Positions 7,798 to 15,484 of a DNA stretch of 64,000 nucleotides are shown one piece after another. Numbering within the stretch: the stretch's first letter is position 1; each line of letters starts with the position of its first letter. The stretch is from contig NZ_VOBG01000006.1 in the NCBI RefSeq assembly GCF_008369295.1, forward strand, positions 1-64,000. The letters are read 5' to 3'. Origin of the DNA: Pseudomonas sp. ANT_H4 (GTDB taxonomy: Bacteria; Pseudomonadota; Gammaproteobacteria; Pseudomonadales; Pseudomonadaceae). The position numbers and the translations under genes were made by a program. The notes beneath the pieces are model-generated. The model was not told the origin of the DNA, made no database searches, and saw nothing but the letters and a program-made list of their open reading frames with translations.

Positions 7798-9846
7798 ATG
7801 GGTTTGCTCAATATCGGGATGTCTGGGCTCAATGCGTCCCAAGGGTCGCTAGCGACCTTGAGTAACAACATTGCCAACGCCAAGACCCCGGGATACTCGC
7901 GTCAGCAGACCACCCAGAATGCCAACGGCAGCACGGGGTTCGATGGCGTATTTGTCGGTACCGGCACGACCCTGGCGGATGTACGCCGGGTCTACAACCA
8001 GTACCTGGACACCCAGTTGCAGACCACCACCTCGCTCAACAGCGACGCCAAGGCGTATCTGGATCAGATCGGTTCGGTGGACAAGCTGCTCTCGGACAAG
8101 ACCACCGGTGTCGGCGCTGCCCTCAGCAGCTTCTTCGCCGCGTTGCAGACCTCGTCCTCCAACCCGAGCGACAACTCTGCGCGCCAACTGGTGCTGACCA
8201 TCGCCCAGACCTTGGGCAACCGCTTCAATTCCATTGCTTCCGAGTTGAATAAGCAGAAGGAAGGCATCAACAGTCAGTTGGATACCTTGACCGGCCAGGT
8301 CAACCAGCTGACGTCCTCCATCGCCTCCCTCAACCAGCAGATCAGCCAGGCCAAGGGTACGGGCAACGCTGAACCTGCGAACCTGCTGGATGCGCGCAAT
8401 GAAGCAGTGCGTTCGCTTAATGAACTGGTGGGCGTGAGGGTTACTGAGGCTAACGGTCATTTCGACGTCAGCCTGGGCACCGGTCAGTCCCTGGTGTCGG
8501 ACGGTATTTCCAACAAGTTGTCGGCGGTGCCGAGCCAGGACGACAAGAGCCAGTACTCGGTCATGCTGGCCAGCGGCTCGCAGCAGATGGACGTCAGTTC
8601 GGTCATCAGCGGCGGCACCATCGGTGGCTTGTTGCGTTATCGCAGCGATGTGCTGATGCCGGCCATCAACGACCTGGGCCGAACTGCCCTGGTGGTCTCC
8701 GAAAGCATCAACAGTCAGTTGGGCCAGGGCCTGGACGCCAATGGCCAGTTCGGTAACTTGCTGTTCAATAACATCAACAGTGCGACGGCTATTAGCCAGC
8801 GCAGTGTCGGCGGCCCGAACAACAGCAGCGCCGGCAACCTGAATGTGACCATCGCCGACGCCAGCAAGCTGTCGACACTCGATTACAAAGTGACCTTCTC
8901 CGACGCCAACAATTACACCGTGGTGCGCTCGGACGGCAAGGCCATGGGCTCTTTCAACACCACCACGACGCCGCCTCCGGTGATCGACGGTATCACCCTG
9001 GCCCTGGACGGCAAGGGCGCCATGGCCAACGGCGACACGTTCAAGGTCAGCCCCACCGCCAATGGTGCGACGGATCTCAAGGTCGTGATGACCGACCCGA
9101 ACAAGTTGGCGTTCTCGGGCCCGTTGCTGGCCGAAGGCAATAAAAACAACAGCGGCACCGGTGTGTTCGGCGCACCGACCCTGTCCTTGCCACTGGACAT
9201 CCACGGTGGCGCCACCACGGCCCAGCTGGAAGCGGCGATCAAGCAGTCGATGCCGGTTAAAATGGTCTTCGGCAAACCGGCCGCCGACGGCACCCAGAGC
9301 TATGTGGTTAACGACGCCAAAGGCAATGTCATCGGCAACGGCACCGTCATTCCGGGTCAGGACAACAAACTGACGATCAAGGTGCCGATGCTGGATTCGG
9401 CCGGCAACGTGATCAAGGACGCTGCCAACAATCCCATGACCTTTGGCGTCGACACCGTCATCAGTGGCGCGCCGAAAGATGGCGACAACTTCAGCGTGTC
9501 GTTCAATACCGGTGCTGCCCTGGACAACCGCAATGCCCTGCAACTGCTTGGCCTGCAAACCAAGAAAACCGTGGGTGCTACCGACGACAACGCAGGCGTG
9601 AGCATGACCACCGCCTACAGCCAGTTGGTGTCCGCGGTGGGCGGCAAGGCCAGCCAGGCCAATGTTGACAACAGTGCCACCGGCGCCATGCTGGACGCCG
9701 CCAAGGCCAGTCGCAGTTCGGTGTCCCAGGTCAACCTGGATGAAGAGGCGGGCGACATGATCAGATTCCAGCAGTACTACACCGCGTCGTCGCAGATCAT
9801 CAAGGCTGCGCAAGAAACCTTCAGCACGCTGATCAACAGTCTTTAA
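7798..9846 (+). CDS. flgK: Hook-filament junction protein FlgK (HAP1)
   Basis: A 682-residue hook-associated protein 1, longer than the ~550-residue enterobacterial form. The N-terminus has the hook/rod helix motif (LATLSNNIANAKTPGYSRQQ) and the C-terminus has the matching helix (VNLDEEAGDMIRFQQYYTASSQIIKAAQETFSTLINSL). The extra length is in the surface-exposed middle. There, residues 362-415 form a domain (DYKVTFSDANNYTVV ... DGITLALDG ... GDTFKV) that recurs twice in FlgL. It is exported by the flagellar type III system and joins hook to filament. It is 10 nt after flgJ and is probably also served by the promoter inside flgJ. Confidence 0.96.
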   Translation: MGLLNIGMSGLNASQGSLATLSNNIANAKTPGYSRQQTTQNANGSTGFDGVFVGTGTTLADVRRVYNQYLDTQLQTTTSLNSDAKAYLDQIGSVDKLLSDKTTGVGAALSSFFAALQTSSSNPSDNSARQLVLTIAQTLGNRFNSIASELNKQKEGINSQLDTLTGQVNQLTSSIASLNQQISQAKGTGNAEPANLLDARNEAVRSLNELVGVRVTEANGHFDVSLGTGQSLVSDGISNKLSAVPSQDDKSQYSVMLASGSQQMDVSSVISGGTIGGLLRYRSDVLMPAINDLGRTALVVSESINSQLGQGLDANGQFGNLLFNNINSATAISQRSVGGPNNSSAGNLNVTIADASKLSTLDYKVTFSDANNYTVVRSDGKAMGSFNTTTTPPPVIDGITLALDGKGAMANGDTFKVSPTANGATDLKVVMTDPNKLAFSGPLLAEGNKNNSGTGVFGAPTLSLPLDIHGGATTAQLEAAIKQSMPVKMVFGKPAADGTQSYVVNDAKGNVIGNGTVIPGQDNKLTIKVPMLDSAGNVIKDAANNPMTFGVDTVISGAPKDGDNFSVSFNTGAALDNRNALQLLGLQTKKTVGATDDNAGVSMTTAYSQLVSAVGGKASQANVDNSATGAMLDAAKASRSSVSQVNLDEEAGDMIRFQQYYTASSQIIKAAQETFSTLINSL

Positions 9847-9860
9847 GGGAGATTGAGACG

Positions 9861-11489
9861 ATGCGCATCTCGACTGAACAGTATTTCAATACCAGTGCTT
9901 CGCGTTATTCGAACAACTTTTCCAACGTCACCAATACCCAGCAAAAGATTGACTCTGGCGTGCGTATCCAGACTGCCGCGGATGATCCGGTGGGCGCTGC
10001 GCGCTTGCTGCTGTTGCAACAACAGCAAGACATGCTGGGCCAGTACGCCGGCAATATGAGCAGCATGAAGAACTCGCTCAACAGCGAGGAAAGTGTGCTC
10101 GAAGGCATCAATACGGCCTTGCAGCGTGCCAGTGAATTGGCGCTAAAAGTGGCTGGTAAGGGCGGTGGCGGTATCAGCGATGATGACCGCAAGGCAGTGG
10201 CTTCGGAGATCGGCGAGATTGAAAAGCAGGTGTTTAGCCTGCTCAACAGCAAGGATTCGTCCGGCCACTACCTGTTTGCCGGTGGCAAGAGCGATACGCC
10301 GCCGTATGCCCGCAACAGCGATGGTACCTACAGCTATCAGGGTGATGAAACACCGTTGAGCATGAAGATATCCGACACGTTGTCGATGGTGGCGAACGAC
10401 ACCGGCAAGAGCGTCCTGGAAGGCACGGCCAACGCCGGGCGTACTCAAGCGACGTTGCAGCCGCCAGCGGTCAATGATGGCAAGGTTTGGGTGTCGGCCG
10501 GCGCGGTGACGTCGCAGTCAAAATATGACAGCAGCTTCACCGAAGGCCAGCCGTACAAACTGACCTTCATCAGCAGCACCCAGTACACCGTGAGCGATTC
10601 GGCGGGCAAGGACATTACCTCCGAGACCGCCGGTAACGGCGTATTCGATGCGACCAAGGAAGGCAGTTCGTCCATCAGCCTGCGGGGCGTGAGCTTCGAC
10701 GTCAGCCAGAACCTCAAGGACATCAAGTCCGGCGCCGACACTGATGCGGTGTACCAGGACCGGGTCTACACCCTGGAAGGCAAGCCGGACAGCTTCAACG
10801 TGTCGCGCACGCCGAGTAATACCTCCACTGCTCAGTTGGCGGCGGGCCAGGTCACCAGCCAGGCGGACTACTCAAGCACCTTCCCGAACAAAGGGGCGGT
10901 GATCAAGTTCACCTCGGCGACCGATTACGAGGTGTACGCCCAGCCAATAAATGCCGACAGCAAGCCGGTGTCCAACGGCACCATGGTTCCTGGTACGCCG
11001 GCTATTCCCGGCCCTCCGGACATCCCCGCGGTCCCCGCCAAAATAACCGCCGTCGGGGTGACCTTTGAGGTCAGCGGCGCACCGGACATTGGCGATCAGT
11101 TTGCAGTGGGTTCCAGCACCCACAAGACCCAAAGCGCACTGGATACCCTCAGCCAGTTGCGTCAGGCCCTGGAAACACCGTCCGATGGCGATCCGGTCGC
11201 CCAGGGCAAGCTGACCGATGTGGTCAACGCCACCATCACCAACCTGCAGGCCTCTTATGCCCAGGTGGACATGGTGCGTGGCTCCATTGGTGCGCGACTG
11301 AATTCACTGCAGATCCAGGAATCGGAAAACACCAGCATGGTACTGGCCAACAAGTCGACCATCTCGTCCATTGGCGACACGGACGTAGCCACGGTGTCGA
11401 TTGACCTGGCCTTCCAGAAGGCGATGCTGGAAGCCTCGCAACTGGCGTTCGTGAAAATCTCCCAGTTGAGCCTGTTCAACAAGATGTAA
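9861..11489 (+). CDS. flgL: Hook-filament junction protein FlgL (HAP3)
   Basis: A 542-residue flagellin-like junction protein, much longer than the ~317-residue enterobacterial FlgL. The conserved ends are the flagellin-type D0/D1 helices (MRISTEQYFNTSASRYSNNF, SGVRIQTAADDPVGAARL; C-terminal IDLAFQKAMLEASQLAFVKISQLSLFNKM). Between them lie two related surface units, starting at about residues 212 (SAGAVTSQSKYDSSF) and 327 (AAGQVTSQADYSSTF). The second is interrupted by a proline-rich stretch at residues 377-392. It is the last gene of the operon and is followed by a strong terminator. Confidence 0.96.
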   Translation: MRISTEQYFNTSASRYSNNFSNVTNTQQKIDSGVRIQTAADDPVGAARLLLLQQQQDMLGQYAGNMSSMKNSLNSEESVLEGINTALQRASELALKVAGKGGGGISDDDRKAVASEIGEIEKQVFSLLNSKDSSGHYLFAGGKSDTPPYARNSDGTYSYQGDETPLSMKISDTLSMVANDTGKSVLEGTANAGRTQATLQPPAVNDGKVWVSAGAVTSQSKYDSSFTEGQPYKLTFISSTQYTVSDSAGKDITSETAGNGVFDATKEGSSSISLRGVSFDVSQNLKDIKSGADTDAVYQDRVYTLEGKPDSFNVSRTPSNTSTAQLAAGQVTSQADYSSTFPNKGAVIKFTSATDYEVYAQPINADSKPVSNGTMVPGTPAIPGPPDIPAVPAKITAVGVTFEVSGAPDIGDQFAVGSSTHKTQSALDTLSQLRQALETPSDGDPVAQGKLTDVVNATITNLQASYAQVDMVRGSIGARLNSLQIQESENTSMVLANKSTISSIGDTDVATVSIDLAFQKAMLEASQLAFVKISQLSLFNKM

Positions 11490-11504
11490 TGGGCGCTGGC
11501 ACAA

Positions 11505-11544
11505 AACGGCCCACCCTGGAAACAGGGTGGGCCGTTGTCGTTTT
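11505..11544 (+). terminator. Rho-independent terminator after flgL
   Basis: A 14-bp GC-rich stem (11505-11518 with 11523-11536), a GAAA loop, then TGTCGTTTT. It closes the flgFGHIJKL operon. Confidence 0.9.
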
Positions 11545-11705
11545 AGGCGTGCGCAACTTCCAGGGTTTTGCACAAAGCGCACAAAATTGAGTGACCTATG
11601 AGTCATAAAGCGCATCTTCACTGTATCGTGTGAAAAGGATAGGCCACCGCCAGACCTCCGCCGAGTTGGATTTAGGGGCTTTGGTCAGTGAATGGATGGC
11701 CGCTT

Positions 11706-11722
11706 TCGGCGTGTTTTTTGCG
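11706..11722 (+). promoter_or_regulatory. Weak sigma-54-like element before the FabH-like gene
   Basis: CGGCGTGTTTTTTGCG has GG (11708-11709) and GC (11720-11721) with the correct 10-nt gap. The -24 box is otherwise poor (CGGCGT instead of TGGCAC), and it lies 79 nt before the start, further away than the other elements in the window. The rest of the 11490-11799 gap holds the flgL terminator and a palindrome at 11745-11768. Confidence 0.3.
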
Positions 11723-11744
11723 GGGTTATCCCCTTTATTGTCAG

Positions 11745-11768
11745 CACTCCTGAATGCATTCAGGGGTG
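11745..11768. repeat. 24-bp near-perfect palindrome upstream of the FabH-like gene
   Basis: The core CCTGAATGCATTCAGG (11749-11764) is a perfect 16-bp palindrome, extended on both sides to CAC...GTG with one mismatch. It lies 31 nt before the start codon at 11800. It is not followed by a T-run, so it looks more like an operator or a leader hairpin than a terminator. The binding protein is unknown. Confidence 0.5.
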
Positions 11769-11799
11769 TTCTCCAGCTATTTAGTATTGGGAAGCCACA

Positions 11800-12729
11800 A
11801 TGATTGGCATAAAAAGCATCGCCAGTTACGTGCCAGTAGATGGGCTTGATAACTACGCCCAGGGTGCCAAATTCGCCAAGGATGAAGAGTTCATCATTGG
11901 CAAGATCGGTTCAGCTTTTCTGCCGCGCAAGGATGCCGCGCAGGAAACCTCCGATCTGTGTGTCGAGGCAGTCAATGCCTTGTTTGCCAACAACCCAGGT
12001 TTGAAGCGCGAATCCATCGACGTGCTGATTGTCGTCACCCAGAACGGTGATGAAGAAGGCCTGCCTCATACCGCCGCCATCGTCCAGGACAAGCTGGGCC
12101 TGCCGACCCACGTGGCGGCCTTTGATATTTCCCTGGGTTGCTCCGGCTACGTCTACGGCATCTATGCAATGAAAGGTTTTATGGAAGCCACCGGCCTGAA
12201 AAACGGCCTGCTGGTGACCTCCGACCCGTACTCGAAGATCGTCGACCCCGAAGACCGCAACACCACCATGCTCTTCGGTGACGCCGCCACCGCCACCTGG
12301 ATGGGCGAAGACGCGCCGTGGCAACTGGGCAAGGCCAAGTTCGGCACCGATGGCTCCGGCGCACCGCATCTGAAGGTCAGCGATGGTGTGTTTTTCATGA
12401 ACGGCCGCCAGGTCTTCAACTTCGCCCTGCTCAAGGTGCCGGCGCACCTGCACGAGCTGCTCAACGAGTCGGGCCTGAAGGCCGACGAGATTGATGCGTT
12501 CTGCATCCACCAGGGCAGTGCGGCGATTGTCGACGCCGTGGCTCGGCGTTTCGAAGACGCGCCGGTAGAGAAGTTCATCAAAGACATGGTCGAGACCGGC
12601 AATACCGTGTCGTCGAGCATTCCTCTGTTGCTGGAAAAGCACGCGATGGGCTCCGACTGGAAGCGCGTGGCCATCAGTGGCTTCGGCGTGGGCCTGTCAT
12701 GGGGCTCGGCGATTATCTATCGGCCGTGA
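11800..12729 (+). CDS. Ketoacyl-ACP synthase III (FabH-like) of the flagellin glycosylation locus type
   Basis: A 309-residue thiolase-fold condensing enzyme. The FabH catalytic triad is visible as Cys114 (SLGCSGYVYG), His237 (CIHQGS) and Asn268 (ETGNTVSSS), so it should condense an acyl-CoA or acyl-ACP unit. The position between flgL and fliC is where P. syringae and relatives carry a flagellin glycosylation island. One member of that island is a 3-oxoacyl-ACP synthase III thought to make the acyl group of the modified sugar. No glycosyltransferase or sugar-nucleotide gene accompanies it here. It could instead serve general or quorum-type acyl metabolism. It has its own terminator, so it is monocistronic. 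Catalysis is well supported, but the pathway is inference. Confidence 0.85.
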   Translation: MIGIKSIASYVPVDGLDNYAQGAKFAKDEEFIIGKIGSAFLPRKDAAQETSDLCVEAVNALFANNPGLKRESIDVLIVVTQNGDEEGLPHTAAIVQDKLGLPTHVAAFDISLGCSGYVYGIYAMKGFMEATGLKNGLLVTSDPYSKIVDPEDRNTTMLFGDAATATWMGEDAPWQLGKAKFGTDGSGAPHLKVSDGVFFMNGRQVFNFALLKVPAHLHELLNESGLKADEIDAFCIHQGSAAIVDAVARRFEDAPVEKFIKDMVETGNTVSSSIPLLLEKHAMGSDWKRVAISGFGVGLSWGSAIIYRP

Positions 12730-12750
12730 TGCCTTAATAGCGCTGCACAA

Positions 12751-12788
12751 AAAAACGCCCAGGCTCGAAAGAGCCTGGGCGTTTTTTA
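12751..12788. terminator. Rho-independent terminator after the FabH-like gene
   Basis: An 11-bp stem (12756-12766 with 12771-12781) around a GAAA loop, flanked by an A-run on the left and TTTTTT on the right, so it could work in both directions. Confidence 0.88.
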
Positions 12789-12790
12789 TT

Positions 12791-12921
12791 GTGGCGAGCG
12801 GGCTTGCCCGCGTTGGGCTGCGCAGCAGCCCCAATTAAGGTCGCTGCGATCTATCAAAAAGATTGCAGTGGCTGGTTTTAGGGCCGCTTCGCGCCCCAAC
12901 GCGGGCAAGCCCGCTCGCCAC
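12791..12921. repeat. REPIN (pair of inverted REP elements)
   Basis: GTGGCGAGCGGGCTTGCCCG at 12791 is mirrored by CGGGCAAGCCCGCTCGCCAC ending at 12921, with about 75 nt between the arms. This is a typical Pseudomonas REP doublet, mobilised in trans by RAYT transposases. A single element of the same family is at 31855-31882. The gap 12730-13204 otherwise holds the terminator at 12751-12788 and the fliC promoter. Nothing clear is seen in 12922-13090. Confidence 0.85.
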
Positions 12922-13097
12922 AACAAGCTCACTTACCACAACAGCCTGCTCCTCACAGGAAACGGGCTTGCCACAAGAGTCGGGCTTGAGAGGGGGTGCA
13001 GGTGTCAGCAGCCTATTAATGCTGGGCTTTCCTGCTTCTGTAAGGCCTTGAATTGCAAGGAGTGGAACGGGGCTAGTAAAAAAATTCAAAAAAAACC

Positions 13098-13124
13098 TCA
13101 AGCAACCTGCATTCACGACGATAA
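13098..13124 (+). promoter_or_regulatory. FliA (sigma-28) promoter of fliC
   Basis: TCAAG (13098-13102), a 14-nt spacer, then GACGATAA (13117-13124). This is one base from the sigma-28 -10 consensus GCCGATAA, with standard spacing. It lies 81 nt upstream of the fliC ATG. Confidence 0.85.
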
Positions 13125-13204
13125 CTATTACGAAGGTTCTCTAGGCCACACCCGGCGGTTGCCAGGGCCGGAAGCCGCAGTATCCAACTCACGAGGATTT
13201 CGTC

Positions 13205-14974
13205 ATGGCAATGTCCGTAAACACCAACATCACTTCCCTGGGCGTCCAGAAGAACCTGAACAAAGCATCCGACGCTTTGAGCCAGTCGATGAACCGTCTG
13301 TCTTCCGGCCTGAAAATCAACAGCGCCAAAGACGACGCTGCCGGCATGCAGATCGCTAACCGTCTGAACAACCAGGTCAAAGGCCTGAACGTTGCCATCG
13401 CCAACGCCAACAACGGTGTTTCCATCGCCCAGACTGCTGAAGGCGCGATGCAAGAATCCACCAACACCTTGCAGCGTCTGCGTGAACTCGCCCTGCAAGC
13501 AGCCAACGGTGATAAAAGCGACGCTGACCGTGTTTCCCTGCAACAAGAATTCACCGCTAAAGTGGGTGAGCTGAACCGTATCGCCAGCACCACTACCTTC
13601 GGTGGTCGTAACCTGCTCGACGGTACGTTCAGCAACGTAGCGTTCCAGATTGGCGCCAATGCTAATGAAACCATTTCGTTTGGTATGACTGATATCAGCT
13701 CTACTGCGCTGAAAGGTAACTTCAAAGAAGCTGCTGTAGACGGCAGCGCAATGAAGGGTCTGGCTGCTACCGCTACCAGCACCAGCATTGGTGGGATGAA
13801 AGCTAGCCTAACGGGTGCTACTGCTGCAGGCGCTACTCTTGCTACCGACAGGTTCCGCATCAACGGCGTAGAAATTGCTTTGACCGCTGCCGCTGCCGCT
13901 GCCGGTGCCAGTGCATCCGCTGCGGTAACCGCGATCAACGCCGAGACGGCTAAAACCGGCGTTACTGCTTCTGCTGGTACTGATGGTAAGTTGACCCTGT
14001 CGTCTAAGGGGGATATCAAGCTTGAGGCGACTGCTATTGTTGATGTTGCTATCCCTCCAGCCACTCCTCCAGCTCTTCCAACTACTCCTCCAACTGCTGG
14101 CCTGGCGAGCCTTGGCCTGGCGGTTGGTGACAGCACAACTGCAGCAGAGTTCAAAGAAACGTCTAAAATGGGCGCCACCGGCACCATTACCGTCAATGGC
14201 AAGGACGTAACCTGGGGCGTAACTGATCTGCTGTCGGCTGTCCTGAGCAAGGTCGCTGCCGAAGCTGGCACCGGCGCTACCGCCAAGATGACTGATGGTC
14301 GTATCACCGTCACCTCCGGCGACGGCAAGGACATCAAGCTGGCCAACAAAGATAGCGGTTCGCTGTCGCAGTTGGGCCTGTCGGCTGGTACTTCTCAGGC
14401 CAAGTTGACTGCTGATACTTCGATTGAAGTGAACGGCGTTGAAGTCAAGTTCAAGAAGGGCGACACCTCTGACGCTATCGTTGCCTCGATCAACAGCGCC
14501 AGCACTGGCGTTCAGGCCACCAAAAACGCTGATGGCACCCTGAACCTGTTCGCTGACAAAGACATCACCATCAAGGACGGCAGCGCAGGTACTGGCTTGG
14601 CTGCACTGGGTCTGACCACTGTAGCTAACAACGGCACCAAAACTGCCGTCACCATGGAAACCAGCGTTTCCGACCTGAGCGTTCTGACTGCCGCTTCTTC
14701 CCAGCAAGCCATCCAGGCTCTGGACGACGCCATGCAGCAGATCGACAGCCAGCGTTCGCAGCTGGGTGCGGTGCAAAACCGTTTTGCCAGCACCGTGGCT
14801 AACCTGCAGAGCATTTCGCAGAACTCCACTGCCGCCAAAGGCCGTGTAGAAGACGCTGACTTCGCTTCCGAAGCCGCTGAACTGACCAAGCAACAAACCC
14901 TGCAACAGGCTTCCACCGCGATCCTGTCCCAGGCCAACCAACTGCCATCCGCTGTTCTGAAGCTGCTTCAGTAA
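13205..14974 (+). CDS. fliC: Flagellin FliC, long form with expanded surface domain
   Basis: A 589-residue filament subunit, longer than most Pseudomonas flagellins. Residues 1-170 are the conserved N-terminal D0/D1 region (NTNITSLGVQKNLNKASDAL, LSSGLKINSAKDDAAGMQIA). The last ~95 residues are the C-terminal D1/D0 (AIQALDDAMQQIDSQRSQLG ... ILSQANQLPSAVLKLLQ). Between them are three tandem Flagellin_IN-like units, each opening with a x-[IV]-x-V/I-N-G strand (N220, N331, N410) and closing with LxxLGL (L303, L390, L468). The first unit carries a proline-rich insert at 284-297. An RBS GAGGA (13193-13197) lies 7 nt before the ATG. It is transcribed alone from a FliA promoter. Confidence 0.97.
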   Translation: MAMSVNTNITSLGVQKNLNKASDALSQSMNRLSSGLKINSAKDDAAGMQIANRLNNQVKGLNVAIANANNGVSIAQTAEGAMQESTNTLQRLRELALQAANGDKSDADRVSLQQEFTAKVGELNRIASTTTFGGRNLLDGTFSNVAFQIGANANETISFGMTDISSTALKGNFKEAAVDGSAMKGLAATATSTSIGGMKASLTGATAAGATLATDRFRINGVEIALTAAAAAAGASASAAVTAINAETAKTGVTASAGTDGKLTLSSKGDIKLEATAIVDVAIPPATPPALPTTPPTAGLASLGLAVGDSTTAAEFKETSKMGATGTITVNGKDVTWGVTDLLSAVLSKVAAEAGTGATAKMTDGRITVTSGDGKDIKLANKDSGSLSQLGLSAGTSQAKLTADTSIEVNGVEVKFKKGDTSDAIVASINSASTGVQATKNADGTLNLFADKDITIKDGSAGTGLAALGLTTVANNGTKTAVTMETSVSDLSVLTAASSQQAIQALDDAMQQIDSQRSQLGAVQNRFASTVANLQSISQNSTAAKGRVEDADFASEAAELTKQQTLQQASTAILSQANQLPSAVLKLLQ

Positions 14975-14998
14975 TATCGGCTAGCGGTTAAATAACGG

Positions 14999-15029
14999 AA
15001 GGGCGCGTATACGTGCCCTTTCGTTTTTT
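14999..15029 (+). terminator. Terminator between fliC and flaG
   Basis: A 9-bp stem including one G-T pair (14999-15007 with 15012-15020), a TATA loop, then TCGTTTTTT. It should end most fliC transcripts. Readthrough, or another promoter, must supply flaG, which starts 19 nt later. Confidence 0.8.
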
Positions 15030-15047
15030 CAGTTTGGAGGTGATGAA

Positions 15048-15401
15048 ATGGACATGAGCATCAAGCTGAACGCGTCTTACCCGGCTGGCGTAACCCAGGC
15101 CAATCAGGCCAATAATGTCTCTACTGCTCAGGCCAAGCCTGCGGTTGAGACTGAGCCGGCCTCCGCCGAGGAGCCGCAACGCATGGCACTGGAAAAGGCT
15201 GTAACCGATATTCGTGAGTTTGTGCAGGCGACCCAACGTAACCTGGACTTCTCCATTGATGACACCACCGGCAAAGTGGTCGTCAAAGTCATCGCCACCG
15301 ACAGCGGTGAAGTGATTAGACAGATTCCATCGGAGACCGCGCTGAAGCTGGCGCAGAACCTGAGCGATGCCAGCAGCCTGCTGTTTGAAGCAAAGGCTTG
15401 A
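15048..15401 (+). CDS. flaG: Flagellar protein FlaG
   Basis: A 117-residue FlaG family protein. The first ~50 residues are low-complexity and Ala/Glu-rich. The conserved domain follows (NLDFSIDDTTGKVVVKVI, then GEVIRQIPSETALKLAQNL at about residues 65-105). FlaG is a small protein associated with flagellin/FliD export and filament length in several bacteria. Its mechanism is not settled. A GGAGGTG ribosome-binding site lies before ATGGACATG. It sits between fliC and fliD, as in other pseudomonads. Confidence 0.93.
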   Translation: MDMSIKLNASYPAGVTQANQANNVSTAQAKPAVETEPASAEEPQRMALEKAVTDIREFVQATQRNLDFSIDDTTGKVVVKVIATDSGEVIRQIPSETALKLAQNLSDASSLLFEAKA

Positions 15402-15403
15402 GT

Positions 15404-15419
15404 TGGCACGAAACATGTT
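15404..15419 (+). promoter_or_regulatory. Possible sigma-54 promoter of fliD-fliS-fliT
   Basis: TGGCACGAAACATGTT has a perfect -24 box (TGGCACG) and correct spacing, but the -12 reads GT (15417-15418) instead of GC. It lies 67 nt before fliD, similar to the other sigma-54 elements here. The imperfect -12 lowers confidence. Confidence 0.45.
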
Positions 15420-15484
15420 TCTGATTGCTGTCTGGGCGTTAGTGCGCCAATAAAGCGGCAGCCGCAGGACAAGGAGAATAGCAA

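Noticed and set aside
4556-9813. Very long minus-strand open frames opposite flgHI (4556-6535) and flgK (7849-9813)
   Set aside because: They lie antisense to well-conserved flagellar genes. Their translations are His/Gly/Arg/Gln-rich without family motifs. GC-rich codon structure makes such frames common.
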